Source of the DNA: an uncultured Phycisphaerales bacterium
GTDB lineage: Bacteria > Planctomycetota > Phycisphaerae > Phycisphaerales > SM1A02
Direction of reading: 5' to 3'
DNA: 64,000 bases
Assembly: GCA_905480395.1 (NCBI GenBank)
Contig: CAJQQE010000002.1
Span: forward strand, 1 to 64,000
Position numbers and translations under genes: made by a program. A model generated the notes under the pieces. It did not search any database. It saw only the letters and a program-made list of their open reading frames with translations, and was not told where the DNA came from. Shown here one piece after another: positions 10,806 through 19,914 of this stretch. The number at the start of each line of letters is the position of its first letter. Within the stretch, counting starts at the first letter, position 1.

Positions 10806-11150
10806 ATGAAACACGACGAACACGAATCAGTACCGACATCGGACATGAGTCCGGATCTGGAGGCCGAACTTGATCCGATGCGATCGCCGGGTGCTTGGAT
10901 GCGAGCCTTCGCCGCCGGATTCATGACCTCCGAAGTTGGAACGACCGACGCGGATGACGGCGAGGCGATCGTGGCATCTTGGATGGAACGCGGGCGGGCC
11001 GGCTTGGAACCAATCGAGGCCCGGCTGGCCGCCATGATGACGGAATCAAGCGTCGTTGCGATCGCGGCCTCAGAGGCGCGAGTCATGGAACGGCTCGATC
11101 GAATCGAGTCTCGGCTCTCGGAACTTGAACGATTGGGTCGAACCCCCTGA
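10806..11150 (+). CDS. Small coiled-coil protein of unknown function
   Basis: I do not recognise this protein. The 114 residues from the ATG at 10806 are acidic at the N-terminus, then give an amphipathic middle (PGAWMRAFAAGFMTSE) and a C-terminal heptad-like helix (RVMERLDRIESRLSELERL) that should form a coiled coil. There is no signal peptide or membrane segment. An in-frame GTG 21 bases upstream is an alternative start. The helix-rich composition recalls phasin or polyester-synthase partner proteins, but no motif confirms that. Its stop lies 27 bases before the stop of the convergent lipoprotein gene. Confidence 0.6.
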   Translation: MKHDEHESVPTSDMSPDLEAELDPMRSPGAWMRAFAAGFMTSEVGTTDADDGEAIVASWMERGRAGLEPIEARLAAMMTESSVVAIAASEARVMERLDRIESRLSELERLGRTP

Positions 11151-11177
11151 GTCGTTCCGAGACAAAATCTTGCGGGT

Positions 11178-12323
11178 CTATCGGATGGTGCCAACGACGA
11201 ACATAACCTCGCTACCCGCCGTGGTCTCAAAGGTCACAGGAACCGTGAAGACTCCCGTTTGACGGGTGAGCGGCGTCACGGCAACCTTGATTCGGACACG
11301 GTCGCCATCGCCTTCCACCTGTTCAAGCAGGTCGGTCCGAAAATCGGGATTGCCTGAGATGACCGCGTTGACCCGCTTTCCCGAGAATTGCTTTAGTTCG
11401 ATGTTGAAAGCTGAATTTCCTCCGGGCGGAATCGTGCCCACGTTCGCGATATACCCGTCGAACTGAAGGGCCACCGCTCGCGTCTGATGCGGGAGTCTCG
11501 AGAGTGGATGACGAATCCGCAACTCGACCACCGAGGCATCCGGGTGGTCGGTTTCAAAGAGCATCCACTTCGGAAACTGATCAACGGCGCCGGACTGTTG
11601 CGCGGCCATCGTGGCGGCGGTGAGGTCGTACCGCACGACATGGTTGATGAGTGGTTCGTCTGGAGTGAGTAGATCGGGAGTCGCCCCGTTGACCGATCGC
11701 ACTCGAAATGGTCGGCCATCGGTGGCCGCCAGGGCGATGTTGCCGGTGAGTCGATCTGCGGCCAGAGCATCGATATAGAGTGGCGTCGTTCGCACCGCAT
11801 ACGCCGCGACGGCGGTGAGCGTGAGCCGAGGGCCTCTGACCTGTCCACTTGGCCCGGAAAGCAGTACGTTCACGGCGGCTTGCTTCTCACCGGTGGTACT
11901 TGGAACTTGGAGGGTCATCGGAATCCCGACGGCACCACGGGGCGGAATGGTCTCCCCCGCAACCTCGACGGTCGTGCACTGGCAGGTGGGGACTGCGGCT
12001 GCGATGGTCATCGGCGTGTTCGTAGGGTTGATCAACTTGACTTCGACCTCGAGCTTCGAGCCGGGCTTCACGATTCCAAAGTTGACATCATTGGGTTCGC
12101 CATACACGGCCGTCGCGCCTTCGATAATCGCGACGCTCCCACTGGGATAAATCGTCGCGCCAGATGCAGAGACCACCGGTTGTGCCGGTGTAACTACGGC
12201 TCCGTTGGCGGCTGGCGGAGCGGGGGTTGGTCCGGCGGGCGTTGGCCCGGGATCGTCGCAGCCGGTCAGAATCGTCAGGAGCCCGAGTGTGGTGAGCGTG
12301 ATCGTCGATCGGAACAGGATCAA
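11178..12323 (-). CDS. DUF1573-domain lipoprotein
   Basis: An N-terminal signal ends in a lipobox (LTILTGC), so the mature 381-residue precursor is probably a lipoprotein. A proline/alanine-rich linker follows. Next comes a DUF1573 region with the typical phrase NPTNTPMTIAAAVPTCQCTTVEV, in which the CQC cysteine pair is characteristic. DUF1573 domains are Ig-like periplasmic or cell-surface modules. The rest is predicted all-beta with no catalytic motif. Function is unknown; the family is abundant in Planctomycetota and Bacteroidota. Confidence 0.75.
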   Translation of the reverse strand: MILFRSTITLTTLGLLTILTGCDDPGPTPAGPTPAPPAANGAVVTPAQPVVSASGATIYPSGSVAIIEGATAVYGEPNDVNFGIVKPGSKLEVEVKLINPTNTPMTIAAAVPTCQCTTVEVAGETIPPRGAVGIPMTLQVPSTTGEKQAAVNVLLSGPSGQVRGPRLTLTAVAAYAVRTTPLYIDALAADRLTGNIALAATDGRPFRVRSVNGATPDLLTPDEPLINHVVRYDLTAATMAAQQSGAVDQFPKWMLFETDHPDASVVELRIRHPLSRLPHQTRAVALQFDGYIANVGTIPPGGNSAFNIELKQFSGKRVNAVISGNPDFRTDLLEQVEGDGDRVRIKVAVTPLTRQTGVFTVPVTFETTAGSEVMFVVGTIR

Positions 12324-12496
12324 GTGAGTTCTCCGAACGGTCTCGAGGTTGGTGAAGGTGTCGGTCGCGGAATCGAGTCCGATGTGACGCTAGAGGATAG
12401 TCGCTTCCGTTTCATCGGCGATGGGCCTCGTCCTTTGATGGTGAAGATTCGTCCTCTTCGAGAGAAGGAGATGGGCGTCACGGTAGAATCCTCGAT

Positions 12497-13528
12497 ATGA
12501 AAGCAGCCGCCGTCATGACCGGCGGAGCCCCCGTGGCTCCGAACGTAGAACTCATTGACCTTCCGACCCCCAGCCCCGGGCCTGGCGAGGTTCGCGTCCG
12601 TACGGAGGCTTCTGGCCTCAACCATCTGGACGTTTGGGTCGGCATGGGGATTCCCGGGGTCGATCGACCGTGGCCACGGGTGACCGGCTCGGATGGAGTC
12701 GGGATCGTCGACGCCGTGGGGGATGGAGTCGATGACGTCTGGGTCGGTCGTCGGGTAATCATGAATGCGGCTCATGATTTGAATTCGGAGGATCGGTCGG
12801 ACGGGAGACCGGCTGGAGAGCAATTTCATCTGGTCGGTGAGCAGTCGCCAGGAGCGATGGCCGAAGCCTTCGTCGTTCGAGTCACGAATGTGATGGATAT
12901 CGGAGAGGCGGACCCGATCGAGGCGGCGGCCTTCGGCTTGACCCATCTCACCGCGTGGCGGATGCTCACGACGCGGGCGGGTGCTCGGGCTGGTGATTGG
13001 GTTCTCATTCCGGGCATCGGTGGTGGGGTGGCATTGGCCGCATTGGGAATCTGTCGATACCTCGGCTGCCGGACGATCGTGACCAGTCGGAGCGCCGAAA
13101 AACTCCAGCGTGCATCCGAACTCGGGGCATCGGTTGGCATCCTCGACGAAGGCAAAGACTGGAATCGGGCCGTTCGGGCTGCGACCGACGGCGCTGGGGT
13201 CGACATCTGCATCGACTCAATCGGGAAGGCCGTTCATCTCTCTTGCATCAAGTCGCTGGGGCGAGGTGGCCGATTTGTGACCTGCGGTTGCACGAGCGGC
13301 CCAGGCGCCGAAACCGATCTCGCTCGGATCTTCTGGAATCAGCTTTCGATCCTTGGTTCGACCATGGGGGATATGCGCGAGTTTCAGGAGGTCGTCAGCC
13401 TGTTTCTGAAGGGAAGTCTTCAGCCGGTCGTTGACCGTGTCGTCACGCCGAGCGAGGTTCCAGAAGCCTACGCAGCCTTAGAGGCTGGAACGCAGTTCGG
13501 GAAGCTGGTGGTTGATTGGCGACCGTAA
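12497..13528 (+). CDS. Zinc-type alcohol dehydrogenase/quinone oxidoreductase family (MDR) protein
   Basis: This medium-chain dehydrogenase/reductase of 343 residues has an N-terminal GroES-like domain (PGPGEVRVRTEASGLNHLD) and a Rossmann domain with the nucleotide loop IPGIGGGVALAALG near residue 175. The GHE zinc site is replaced by TGSDGVG, and the structural four-cysteine zinc loop is absent. It therefore resembles the zinc-free NADPH:quinone oxidoreductase branch. The substrate cannot be told from sequence. It is a single gene followed by a hairpin and a T run. Confidence 0.85.
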   Translation: MKAAAVMTGGAPVAPNVELIDLPTPSPGPGEVRVRTEASGLNHLDVWVGMGIPGVDRPWPRVTGSDGVGIVDAVGDGVDDVWVGRRVIMNAAHDLNSEDRSDGRPAGEQFHLVGEQSPGAMAEAFVVRVTNVMDIGEADPIEAAAFGLTHLTAWRMLTTRAGARAGDWVLIPGIGGGVALAALGICRYLGCRTIVTSRSAEKLQRASELGASVGILDEGKDWNRAVRAATDGAGVDICIDSIGKAVHLSCIKSLGRGGRFVTCGCTSGPGAETDLARIFWNQLSILGSTMGDMREFQEVVSLFLKGSLQPVVDRVVTPSEVPEAYAALEAGTQFGKLVVDWRP

Positions 13529-13565
13529 GTCGGCGCTTCGGGCAAGCAGCGTCGATCTTGGCCCC

Positions 13566-13614
13566 GTCCGAGATTGATATCGGACGTTCGCTCCATGCTT
13601 TATCGCTTTTTTTT
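13566..13614 (+). terminator. Probable terminator after the MDR gene
   Basis: A six-bp stem GTCCGA / TCGGAC encloses an eight-base loop (13566-13585). Eight consecutive T lie 21 bases further on (13607-13614). The spacing is longer than in a textbook terminator, so efficiency is uncertain. A TTGACA at 13647-13652, just beyond, may be the -35 element for the next gene, but no good -10 box was seen. Confidence 0.45.
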
Positions 13615-13782
13615 GGGGTAGCAGGCCCTAAAACGCGAAAAGAAAATTGACACGGCGAAGCAGGACCTTAGTGTTCAATGTCGGCCGCTCTGATCTCATT
13701 CAGGGGGGGTCTTTAATCAATGAAGCCGGGTTCCTTAGCCTTGCTTGTAGATCTGTTTTTCGATTTCTTGGAGGATTCACGG

Positions 13783-15741
13783 ATGCAATTCACGTTTATC
13801 AAGGCCAGTGCTGCAATTTCTGCAGTGGCCATCACGTCTGCGGCCCTGGCGGGCGGCGGAGACACCTACGAGGTCAGCTTCTCCGACGTTGGTTACTTCA
13901 ATATTGCTACCGGTGGTATTGATCCGACGAGCCCGAACTACAACGGCCAAGGCGTCGCGGCCGATGCTGGCCGTTACTTCGCGAGCTTTGGCTGGTCAAA
14001 CACCGTCCTCGACGTCTGCTGGAACACTGGTTCCGGCTACTCTTGCTGGGCCAGCGAATGCACGTTCGCAATGACGATGTCCGATGGTACCGACACCGGC
14101 TTCTACAACGTCGGCAATCCGATCGCCGTCGACACCGGCTCCGAAGTCGAAGGCGCTTGCGCCACCTATCCGCTTGACGGTACCGGCGCAGCCGGGCAGG
14201 CAGACTTTGCACCTTTCGCGTTCCAAGTTGACGCTGCTGGTGATGTTCAGGTCGCCGTCTACCAGGCCTGGGACGACGGCACCGGCCTTGCGGGTGGCAC
14301 GGTCGTGACCGCTGACACCTTCTTCACCTTGGGTGGTGACGTTCCTGCGGCGTGTGCAGATGCCGACGGTAGCTGTGGCGAAGTCCACAGTACCCCTGGC
14401 TGTACGGATATCTCCTGTTGTGCCGTCGTTTGCGATGCTGCTGCGGGTGGTGACCCGTTCTGCTGCGAAGTGAGTTGGGACTCGACTTGTGTTGATACGG
14501 CGATCGCCTTGTGTGGCATCTACATCTACACCTGCGATGCTCCCCAGTACGACAATGACTGTGCGACGTCGCCCTTGGCAATCGCACTCGGTACAGCAGT
14601 GCCGTTCAACACCACTGGTGCGAACACCGATGGTCCTGACGAAATTGGATGTGGCTCGGGCTACGAGGACTACCCGATCTGGTCCGACCTCTGGTACATG
14701 GTTGATTCGGTCGATGGTGGCATCATGACCGCCACGTGCTGCAACGTCGCAGACTTCGATACGAAGATCGCCGTCTACAACGCCGGAGCCATCGGATCGA
14801 CGTTCGATCCGGCCAACCTTCCGAGTGCGTTCATCATCTGCAACGAAGATTGCGATGATCCTACGTTCTACAGTTCAGAAGCGCTCACGGCCGTTGATGC
14901 AGGTACCCAATACCTCATCCGCGTTGGTGGCTATCAACAGGCCACGGGTACTGGTGATCTCACGGTGAGCATCGAAGGTGCCGAGCCTCCGATCCCGCCC
15001 CAGACCTGCGATACGCCTGGTCCGGATATGTTCACTCAGAGCACGACTGATGTCATGAACGCTGGTGGCGTGGCTTGTGCTGCTGGTGGTATCACCACGG
15101 AGAACAACTACTGCCGCGTCTACACGGCTGCTGACATGGGGAACGACGTGTTCACCATCGACTGCATTCGATTCGGCATGACCAACCCTGGGTCTTACAT
15201 CGCTGCTGGGATCAACATCCTCAAGTCGCCGAGCGGAAGCCCGGCTCCCTACGCGGACCTTGAGGTCTTGGCGACGAACGCCTTTGGTCTCTACACCACC
15301 GTTGGCAACGAGTACGTCACGGTCTCCTTCGCTGATGGTGTGAATGTCGATCTGTCTGACGGTTCGGCGCTGATTATCGAAGTTGCCATCCCGCAAGCCC
15401 TCGACGGCTTCGTCACCTTCGCCGGTGGTACGGGTGCCGACGTTTCCAGCGGAACGACGTACATCCGATCTGGCCCCTGTGGTATCGCGGAGTACATCCC
15501 CAACGGCGACATTGGCTTCGACCTTGAGTGGTTCGTCTTCACTGACGGTACCGCTGGTGGTGGTCAGCCTGACTGCCCCGGAGACTTCAACGACGACGGT
15601 ATGGTCGACGGTGCTGACTTTGGTTACATCCTCGCTGCTTGGGGAACTTGTGGCGGCTGCCCCGAGGATCTCAACGGTGACGGTGAAGTGAACGGTGCCG
15701 ACGTCGGTCTCGTTCTCTCGGTCTGGGGCGCTTGTCCCTGA
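13783..15741 (+). CDS. Large exported protein with C-terminal dockerin-type repeats (paralog A)
   Basis: A 652-residue precursor begins with a signal peptide (FIKASAAISAVAITSAALA). The start at 13783 was chosen because GGAGG lies eight bases upstream; an ATG 63 bases earlier would lengthen the leader. A cysteine-rich middle (EVSWDSTCVDTAIALCG) resembles short disulfide repeats of exported planctomycete proteins. Beta-rich segments and then residues 597-652 follow, with two calcium-loop repeats, GDFNDDGMVDGADFG and EDLNGDGEVNGADVG. These dockerin type I-like loops are typical C-termini of secreted Phycisphaerae proteins and do not imply a cellulosome. No catalytic motif was found. It is a close paralog of the next gene and is followed by a terminator. 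Confidence 0.8.
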   Translation: MQFTFIKASAAISAVAITSAALAGGGDTYEVSFSDVGYFNIATGGIDPTSPNYNGQGVAADAGRYFASFGWSNTVLDVCWNTGSGYSCWASECTFAMTMSDGTDTGFYNVGNPIAVDTGSEVEGACATYPLDGTGAAGQADFAPFAFQVDAAGDVQVAVYQAWDDGTGLAGGTVVTADTFFTLGGDVPAACADADGSCGEVHSTPGCTDISCCAVVCDAAAGGDPFCCEVSWDSTCVDTAIALCGIYIYTCDAPQYDNDCATSPLAIALGTAVPFNTTGANTDGPDEIGCGSGYEDYPIWSDLWYMVDSVDGGIMTATCCNVADFDTKIAVYNAGAIGSTFDPANLPSAFIICNEDCDDPTFYSSEALTAVDAGTQYLIRVGGYQQATGTGDLTVSIEGAEPPIPPQTCDTPGPDMFTQSTTDVMNAGGVACAAGGITTENNYCRVYTAADMGNDVFTIDCIRFGMTNPGSYIAAGINILKSPSGSPAPYADLEVLATNAFGLYTTVGNEYVTVSFADGVNVDLSDGSALIIEVAIPQALDGFVTFAGGTGADVSSGTTYIRSGPCGIAEYIPNGDIGFDLEWFVFTDGTAGGGQPDCPGDFNDDGMVDGADFGYILAAWGTCGGCPEDLNGDGEVNGADVGLVLSVWGACP

Positions 15742-15788
15742 TCGCTGCTGAAGTTCGGCCATCAAGGCCGGAATCCATCTGATCACAA

Positions 15789-15832
15789 AGCCCCGCCGGT
15801 TCCTTATCCAGGACCGGCGGGGCTGTTTTTTT
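15789..15832 (+). terminator. Strong terminator after paralog A
   Basis: The 12-bp stem AGCCCCGCCGGT / ACCGGCGGGGCT (15789-15800 with 15813-15824) has a 12-base loop and is followed by G and seven T. It is a classical rho-independent terminator 48 bases after the stop codon. Confidence 0.92.
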
Positions 15833-16175
15833 GGGGAATGAGGAATGATGCCCCAGTGGGTGCTCTCCGTCCGAAGAACCCTAAGTCATCGCCCGAATAA
15901 CTCGTCATGGGAACCTTGGTTTCGAGATGGCCTCATGCCGTTTTCGAAGCAATTTCAAGTTTTTATCGGCTCTTTCTGATTCGCGCCGTTCTCCAATGCA
16001 GACGTCCAAGAATTGTTGCCGAAACAAACCCGGATCACAATTTCCGAGTTGTCCGAGATTTTTCTGATTGAAAATCAAAATGATGGGTTAACCTAAGATT
16101 GTAATAATCTACGAATGTTGACTGGCTCGTGCCATCTCGACTTCGGTCCCAAAAAGTTCTCAGGAGGAACATCAG
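15833..16175 (+). promoter_or_regulatory. AT-rich leader of paralog B
   Basis: This 343-base stretch has no gene. It is visibly richer in A and T than its surroundings. It contains a GGGTTAACC palindrome near 16085 and a small hairpin AGATT-GTAAT-AATCT (16096-16110) whose right part includes TAATAATCT, a possible -10 region. The -35 element is unclear. The start of the next gene is well marked by AGGAGG at 16162-16167. The promoter is therefore likely in the second half of this stretch, but its position is a guess. Confidence 0.4.
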
Positions 16176-18119
16176 ATGCAGTCTAGATTCATCAAGGCCA
16201 CAGCCGCCATCTCGGCCGTTGCAGCCACTTCGGTCGCCCTGGCGGGCGCTGGAGACACCTACGAGGTGAGCTTCTCCGACGCCGCCTACTTCAATATTGC
16301 CTCCGGTGGTATTGATCCAGCCAGTCCCAATTACAACGGTCAGAGCGTCACGGCCGAAGCCGGGCGCTACTTCGCCAGCTTTGGCTGGTCGAACACCGTT
16401 CTTAATGTTTGTTGGAACGCTGGTTCTGGCTACTCCTGCTGGGCCAGCGAGTGCAACTTCACCATGACAATGAGCGACGGTACCGAGACGCTCTACTACG
16501 GCGTCGGCGTGCCGATCGCCGATACTACGGGTTCTGATATTGAAGGCGATTGCGCCGTCTACCCGCTCGATGGTAGTGGCGCGGCCGGCCAGACTGACTT
16601 TGCGCCCTTCACGTTTGAAGTCGGCGAAGCCGGCAGCGTTGATATTGCCGTCTACCAGGCTTGGGACGACGGCACCGGCCTTGCGGCTGGCCAAGTCGTG
16701 AGCGCTGACACCTTCTTCACCCTTGGTGGTGAAGTTCCTGCGGCGTGTGCAGATGCCGACGGTTCCTGTGCCGAAGTCCACGGTACCCCGGGCTGTACGG
16801 ACGTCTCTTGTTGTGCCACCGTTTGCGATGCTGCTGCGGGTGGTGACCCGTTCTGCTGCGAAGTGAGTTGGGACTCGACTTGTGTTGACACGGCGATCGC
16901 CTTGTGTGGCATCTATATCTACACCTGCGATGCTCCCGCCTACGCCAACGACTGTGCAGATAGCCCATCGTTGATCGGTAATGGCGAGCGAATTGGTTAC
17001 TCAACCCTCGATGCCAACTACGATGGGCCGATCATTACCTGTGCTGCAGGTGGTGCTGCCAACGTCTGGTTCTTGGTTGAAATCGACGATGCGGTTGATC
17101 AGCTTCTGAGTGCCACGACCTGTAACGATGCTGACTACGACACAGCCCTCACCCTCTGGGATGGTGGCCCGATCGGTTCTGCCATTGATCTTACGAATCT
17201 TCCAAATCTGGAAGTCGCTTGTAACGATGATGGTGGCGGTTGCCCTGACTTCCAGTCACTCCTCACTGCGAACGTGACTGCCGGCAACCAGTATCTCATC
17301 AGTGTTTCTGGTTGGCAGGAGTCAGTGGGTTCTGGTGGCCTGACCGTCAGCTGGGAAACCCCTGACCCCCCGTTGCCGCCCTACACCTGTGATACGCCTG
17401 GTCCTGACACCTTCACCCAGAACAACACCGATGTGTTGACTGCTGGTGGCGTGGCGTGTGCTGGTGGTACCACCACAGAGAACGCGTACTGCCGCGTCTA
17501 CAGCGCTGAGAACATGGGCAACGACATGTTCACCATCGACTGCATCCGATTCGGCGTCACGAACCCCGGTTCGTACATCGAAGGTGTCGTCAACGTATTC
17601 AAGTCCGCCAACGGCACTCCTGCTCCCTACGCGGACCTGGAACTGCTTGGCACGGCTCCTTACGGTTTCTACACCACGGATGGCTTGGAATACACTGTTG
17701 TTTCGTTCGCTGACGGCGTCAGCGTCGATCTGAGCGATGGTTCCGCCCTCGTGGTCGAGTTTGCCTACGACGCTTCGCCCGATGGTTTCGTCACCTTTGG
17801 TGGTGGTACTGCAGTCGACATCACGAATGGTACGACCTACCTCCGGTCTGATTCGTGCGGCATCCCCGAGTACATCACGGTCGGCTCGATCGGTTTCGAT
17901 CTCGAGTGGTTCGTCTATGTCGACGGTACCGCTGGTGGTGGTCAGCCTGACTGCCCCGGAGACTTCAACGGCGACGGTATGGTCGACGGTGCTGACTTCG
18001 GTTACATCCTCGCTGCTTGGGGAACTTGTGGCGGATGCCCCGAGGATCTCAATGGCGACGGTGAAGTGAACGGTGCCGACGTCGGTCTCGTTCTCTCGGT
18101 CTGGGGCGCTTGTCCCTGA
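16176..18119 (+). CDS. Large exported protein with C-terminal dockerin-type repeats (paralog B)
   Basis: This 647-residue precursor has the same plan as paralog A: a signal peptide (FIKATAAISAVAATSVALA), an N-terminal beta domain, the cysteine-rich block, further beta domains and two calcium-loop repeats at about 592-647. The cysteine block and the C-terminal repeats are nearly identical to paralog A at the DNA level. The region between the cysteine block and about residue 420 differs strongly. It has its own AGGAGG ribosome site, leader and terminator, so the two copies are separate transcription units. The function is unknown; an abundant surface or extracellular protein is plausible. Confidence 0.8.
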   Translation: MQSRFIKATAAISAVAATSVALAGAGDTYEVSFSDAAYFNIASGGIDPASPNYNGQSVTAEAGRYFASFGWSNTVLNVCWNAGSGYSCWASECNFTMTMSDGTETLYYGVGVPIADTTGSDIEGDCAVYPLDGSGAAGQTDFAPFTFEVGEAGSVDIAVYQAWDDGTGLAAGQVVSADTFFTLGGEVPAACADADGSCAEVHGTPGCTDVSCCATVCDAAAGGDPFCCEVSWDSTCVDTAIALCGIYIYTCDAPAYANDCADSPSLIGNGERIGYSTLDANYDGPIITCAAGGAANVWFLVEIDDAVDQLLSATTCNDADYDTALTLWDGGPIGSAIDLTNLPNLEVACNDDGGGCPDFQSLLTANVTAGNQYLISVSGWQESVGSGGLTVSWETPDPPLPPYTCDTPGPDTFTQNNTDVLTAGGVACAGGTTTENAYCRVYSAENMGNDMFTIDCIRFGVTNPGSYIEGVVNVFKSANGTPAPYADLELLGTAPYGFYTTDGLEYTVVSFADGVSVDLSDGSALVVEFAYDASPDGFVTFGGGTAVDITNGTTYLRSDSCGIPEYITVGSIGFDLEWFVYVDGTAGGGQPDCPGDFNGDGMVDGADFGYILAAWGTCGGCPEDLNGDGEVNGADVGLVLSVWGACP

Positions 18120-18166
18120 TCGCCGCTGAAAATCGGCCCTCTGGGGTCGGTCCTCCTCAGTAACTC

Positions 18167-18206
18167 GCATCCCCCGGTTCAACTGAACCGGGGGATGCTT
18201 ATTTTT
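18167..18206 (+). terminator. Strong terminator after paralog B
   Basis: A 14-bp perfect stem GCATCCCCCGGTTC / GAACCGGGGGATGC closes on the loop AACT (18167-18198) and is followed by TTATTTTT. Confidence 0.93.
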
Positions 18207-18551
18207 GCCGATTCTGTGCCGTGCATCGAGCCGCCACAGGGTCGTAGAAGCGATGCCCTGTCTTGGTGGTGAATCCTGGCCCCACGATGTCGGTATCCTT
18301 TTGGGTCACCTCAAGACGGCTGGAGGGTCGCCGGGTGCCTTGGTCTTGTGGCCTTGGAATTGGAGCGAGGGATAACCCAATCACTTTGACTCGCGAAGAT
18401 GGCAGTGGGCTTCGATATCAGAGTCTTTGTCGATCCGGAAGAGCCTGACTGGGAGCCTGTCACGTGAAGCGGCTCTCATCCCTATCGACGACTCGATGGC
18501 GACTCGGTTGGTACGGGCTGGCCTCGACGACATTCACGTAAAGGAGTGCTG
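18207..18551 (+). other. Gap before the ABC exporter operon
   Basis: No recognised gene lies here. Two very short overlapping frames occur near the end: an ATG frame of 22 codons at 18399-18467 and a GTG frame of 25 codons starting at 18464 whose start overlaps the first stop. Neither has a known match or a good ribosome site, so they may be chance. AAGGAG at 18541-18546 is the ribosome site of the next gene. A promoter for the exporter operon is expected here but was not located. Confidence 0.3.
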
Positions 18552-19895
18552 GTGCGACTTTTTCTGATCTTCTCAGTGATTCTCATTCTCGGGTTGGCTG
18601 GTGCTCTTCTTGCTATTGGTCCGTCCTTGACCGGAGGTTTCTCCTTTGGAGGTGCCCAGGGAAGTTCTGGTGAGTTGGTTCGATTCGAGGCGGTGACCCG
18701 CCGCACCCTGATCGAGCGAGTCGCAGCCCCGGGTGAGATCGAACCCAACGTCAAGGTCGACGTCTCGGCCGAGGTCTCGGCGCGTATCCTTGAATTGCCC
18801 TTCCGCGAGGGTGAGACGGTTCGTCAGGGCGACATGATTATTCGGCTCGATGCCGCGGACTTCCAGGCCAGACTGGAGAGCGCGGAGGCACGACGTGATG
18901 CGGAGCGTTTTCGTCTGCAGAGCGAGCAATCTCGCATCGCTGGCCCCATGGCATCGCTCTCCAACGCAAAGGAGACCCTTCGTCGACAAGAACAACTATT
19001 CGAGACGGGTGACATCAGTCGTCAGAATCTCGACGACGCGAGAAACCGAGTTGCGGAACTCTCGGCGCAGGTCGAAGCCGGAAAACTTGCCATTTCGGTG
19101 ATTGAGAGTTCGCTGGCGGCCGCGGAGGCTGACATCGATCAGGCCAGAGATCGTCTTGCCAAGACCGTCATGAAGTCACCGATCGATGGCGTGGTCACGA
19201 TTCTCAATGCAGAAGTCGGCGAGCTGGTGGTGGTCGGAACCATGAACAACGCCGGCACCGTGATCATGACCATTGCAGATCTCTCCCGGATGCGGCTCGA
19301 TGCCAAAGTCGCCGAGAGTGACATTGCAAAAGTAGCGAATACGCAACCCGCCGAAATCAGAATCAACGCCTACCCTGGCGAGGTCTTTGAAGGCATCGTT
19401 GAAAGAATCGCGCTCCAGCGTTCACTCGATCGGGATGGCTCCGGGTTCTTTAAGACCGAGGTGCAGATCATGCTTGAAGGCCGCCGGATCTATTCTGGCT
19501 TGGCCGCCAACGTTGATATTGAAATTGCGCGTCACGAAGGTCTGGTGGTCCCGAGCCAGGCCGTGGTCGATATGAAAGTTGATGACCTGAGCGCTGCGGC
19601 AGCCAGTAGCCCACTGGTCGATCGGAAGCGCCGAACGGTGCCGGTCATCTTCGTGATCAAAGATGGCAAGGCGATCTGCACACCCGTGAAAATCGGGCCC
19701 AGTAGCCTGGTGGAGACGATCGTCGCCGAGGGGATCAATCCCGACGACCATGTCATCGTGGGGCCCTACAAGGCCATCGAGAAGCTCGAGGACGGTGATC
19801 CGGTACGGACTGAAAATCCTGATTCCGATCCGATCTCGGATACGGAAGCCTCAAACCCGGCTCCCAAAGAAGCGTCCGTCAAAGTTTCATTCTGA
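18552..19895 (+). CDS. Periplasmic adaptor (membrane fusion) protein of an ABC efflux system
   Basis: This MacA/HlyD-type adaptor is expected to link an inner-membrane ABC exporter to an outer-membrane channel. It has an N-terminal membrane anchor (RLFLIFSVILILGLAGALLA). A lipoyl-like half follows (APGEIEPNVKVDVSAEVSAR), then a long alpha-helical hairpin at about residues 100-200 and the second lipoyl half (MKSPIDGVVTILNAEVGELV). Beta-barrel and membrane-proximal domains end the protein. I chose the GTG at 18552 because AAGGAG lies five bases upstream; an in-frame GTG at 18546 overlaps that ribosome site. The product has about 447 residues. It is the first of four co-directional exporter genes. 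Confidence 0.92.
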   Translation: MRLFLIFSVILILGLAGALLAIGPSLTGGFSFGGAQGSSGELVRFEAVTRRTLIERVAAPGEIEPNVKVDVSAEVSARILELPFREGETVRQGDMIIRLDAADFQARLESAEARRDAERFRLQSEQSRIAGPMASLSNAKETLRRQEQLFETGDISRQNLDDARNRVAELSAQVEAGKLAISVIESSLAAAEADIDQARDRLAKTVMKSPIDGVVTILNAEVGELVVVGTMNNAGTVIMTIADLSRMRLDAKVAESDIAKVANTQPAEIRINAYPGEVFEGIVERIALQRSLDRDGSGFFKTEVQIMLEGRRIYSGLAANVDIEIARHEGLVVPSQAVVDMKVDDLSAAAASSPLVDRKRRTVPVIFVIKDGKAICTPVKIGPSSLVETIVAEGINPDDHVIVGPYKAIEKLEDGDPVRTENPDSDPISDTEASNPAPKEASVKVSF

Positions 19896-19914
19896 GTCGG
19901 AACGAGTTTCGAAC

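Noticed and set aside
15571-15741. Dockerin-type repeats considered as evidence of a cellulosome
   Set aside because: No cohesin or scaffoldin gene is present, and such C-terminal loops are widespread in non-cellulolytic Phycisphaerae.
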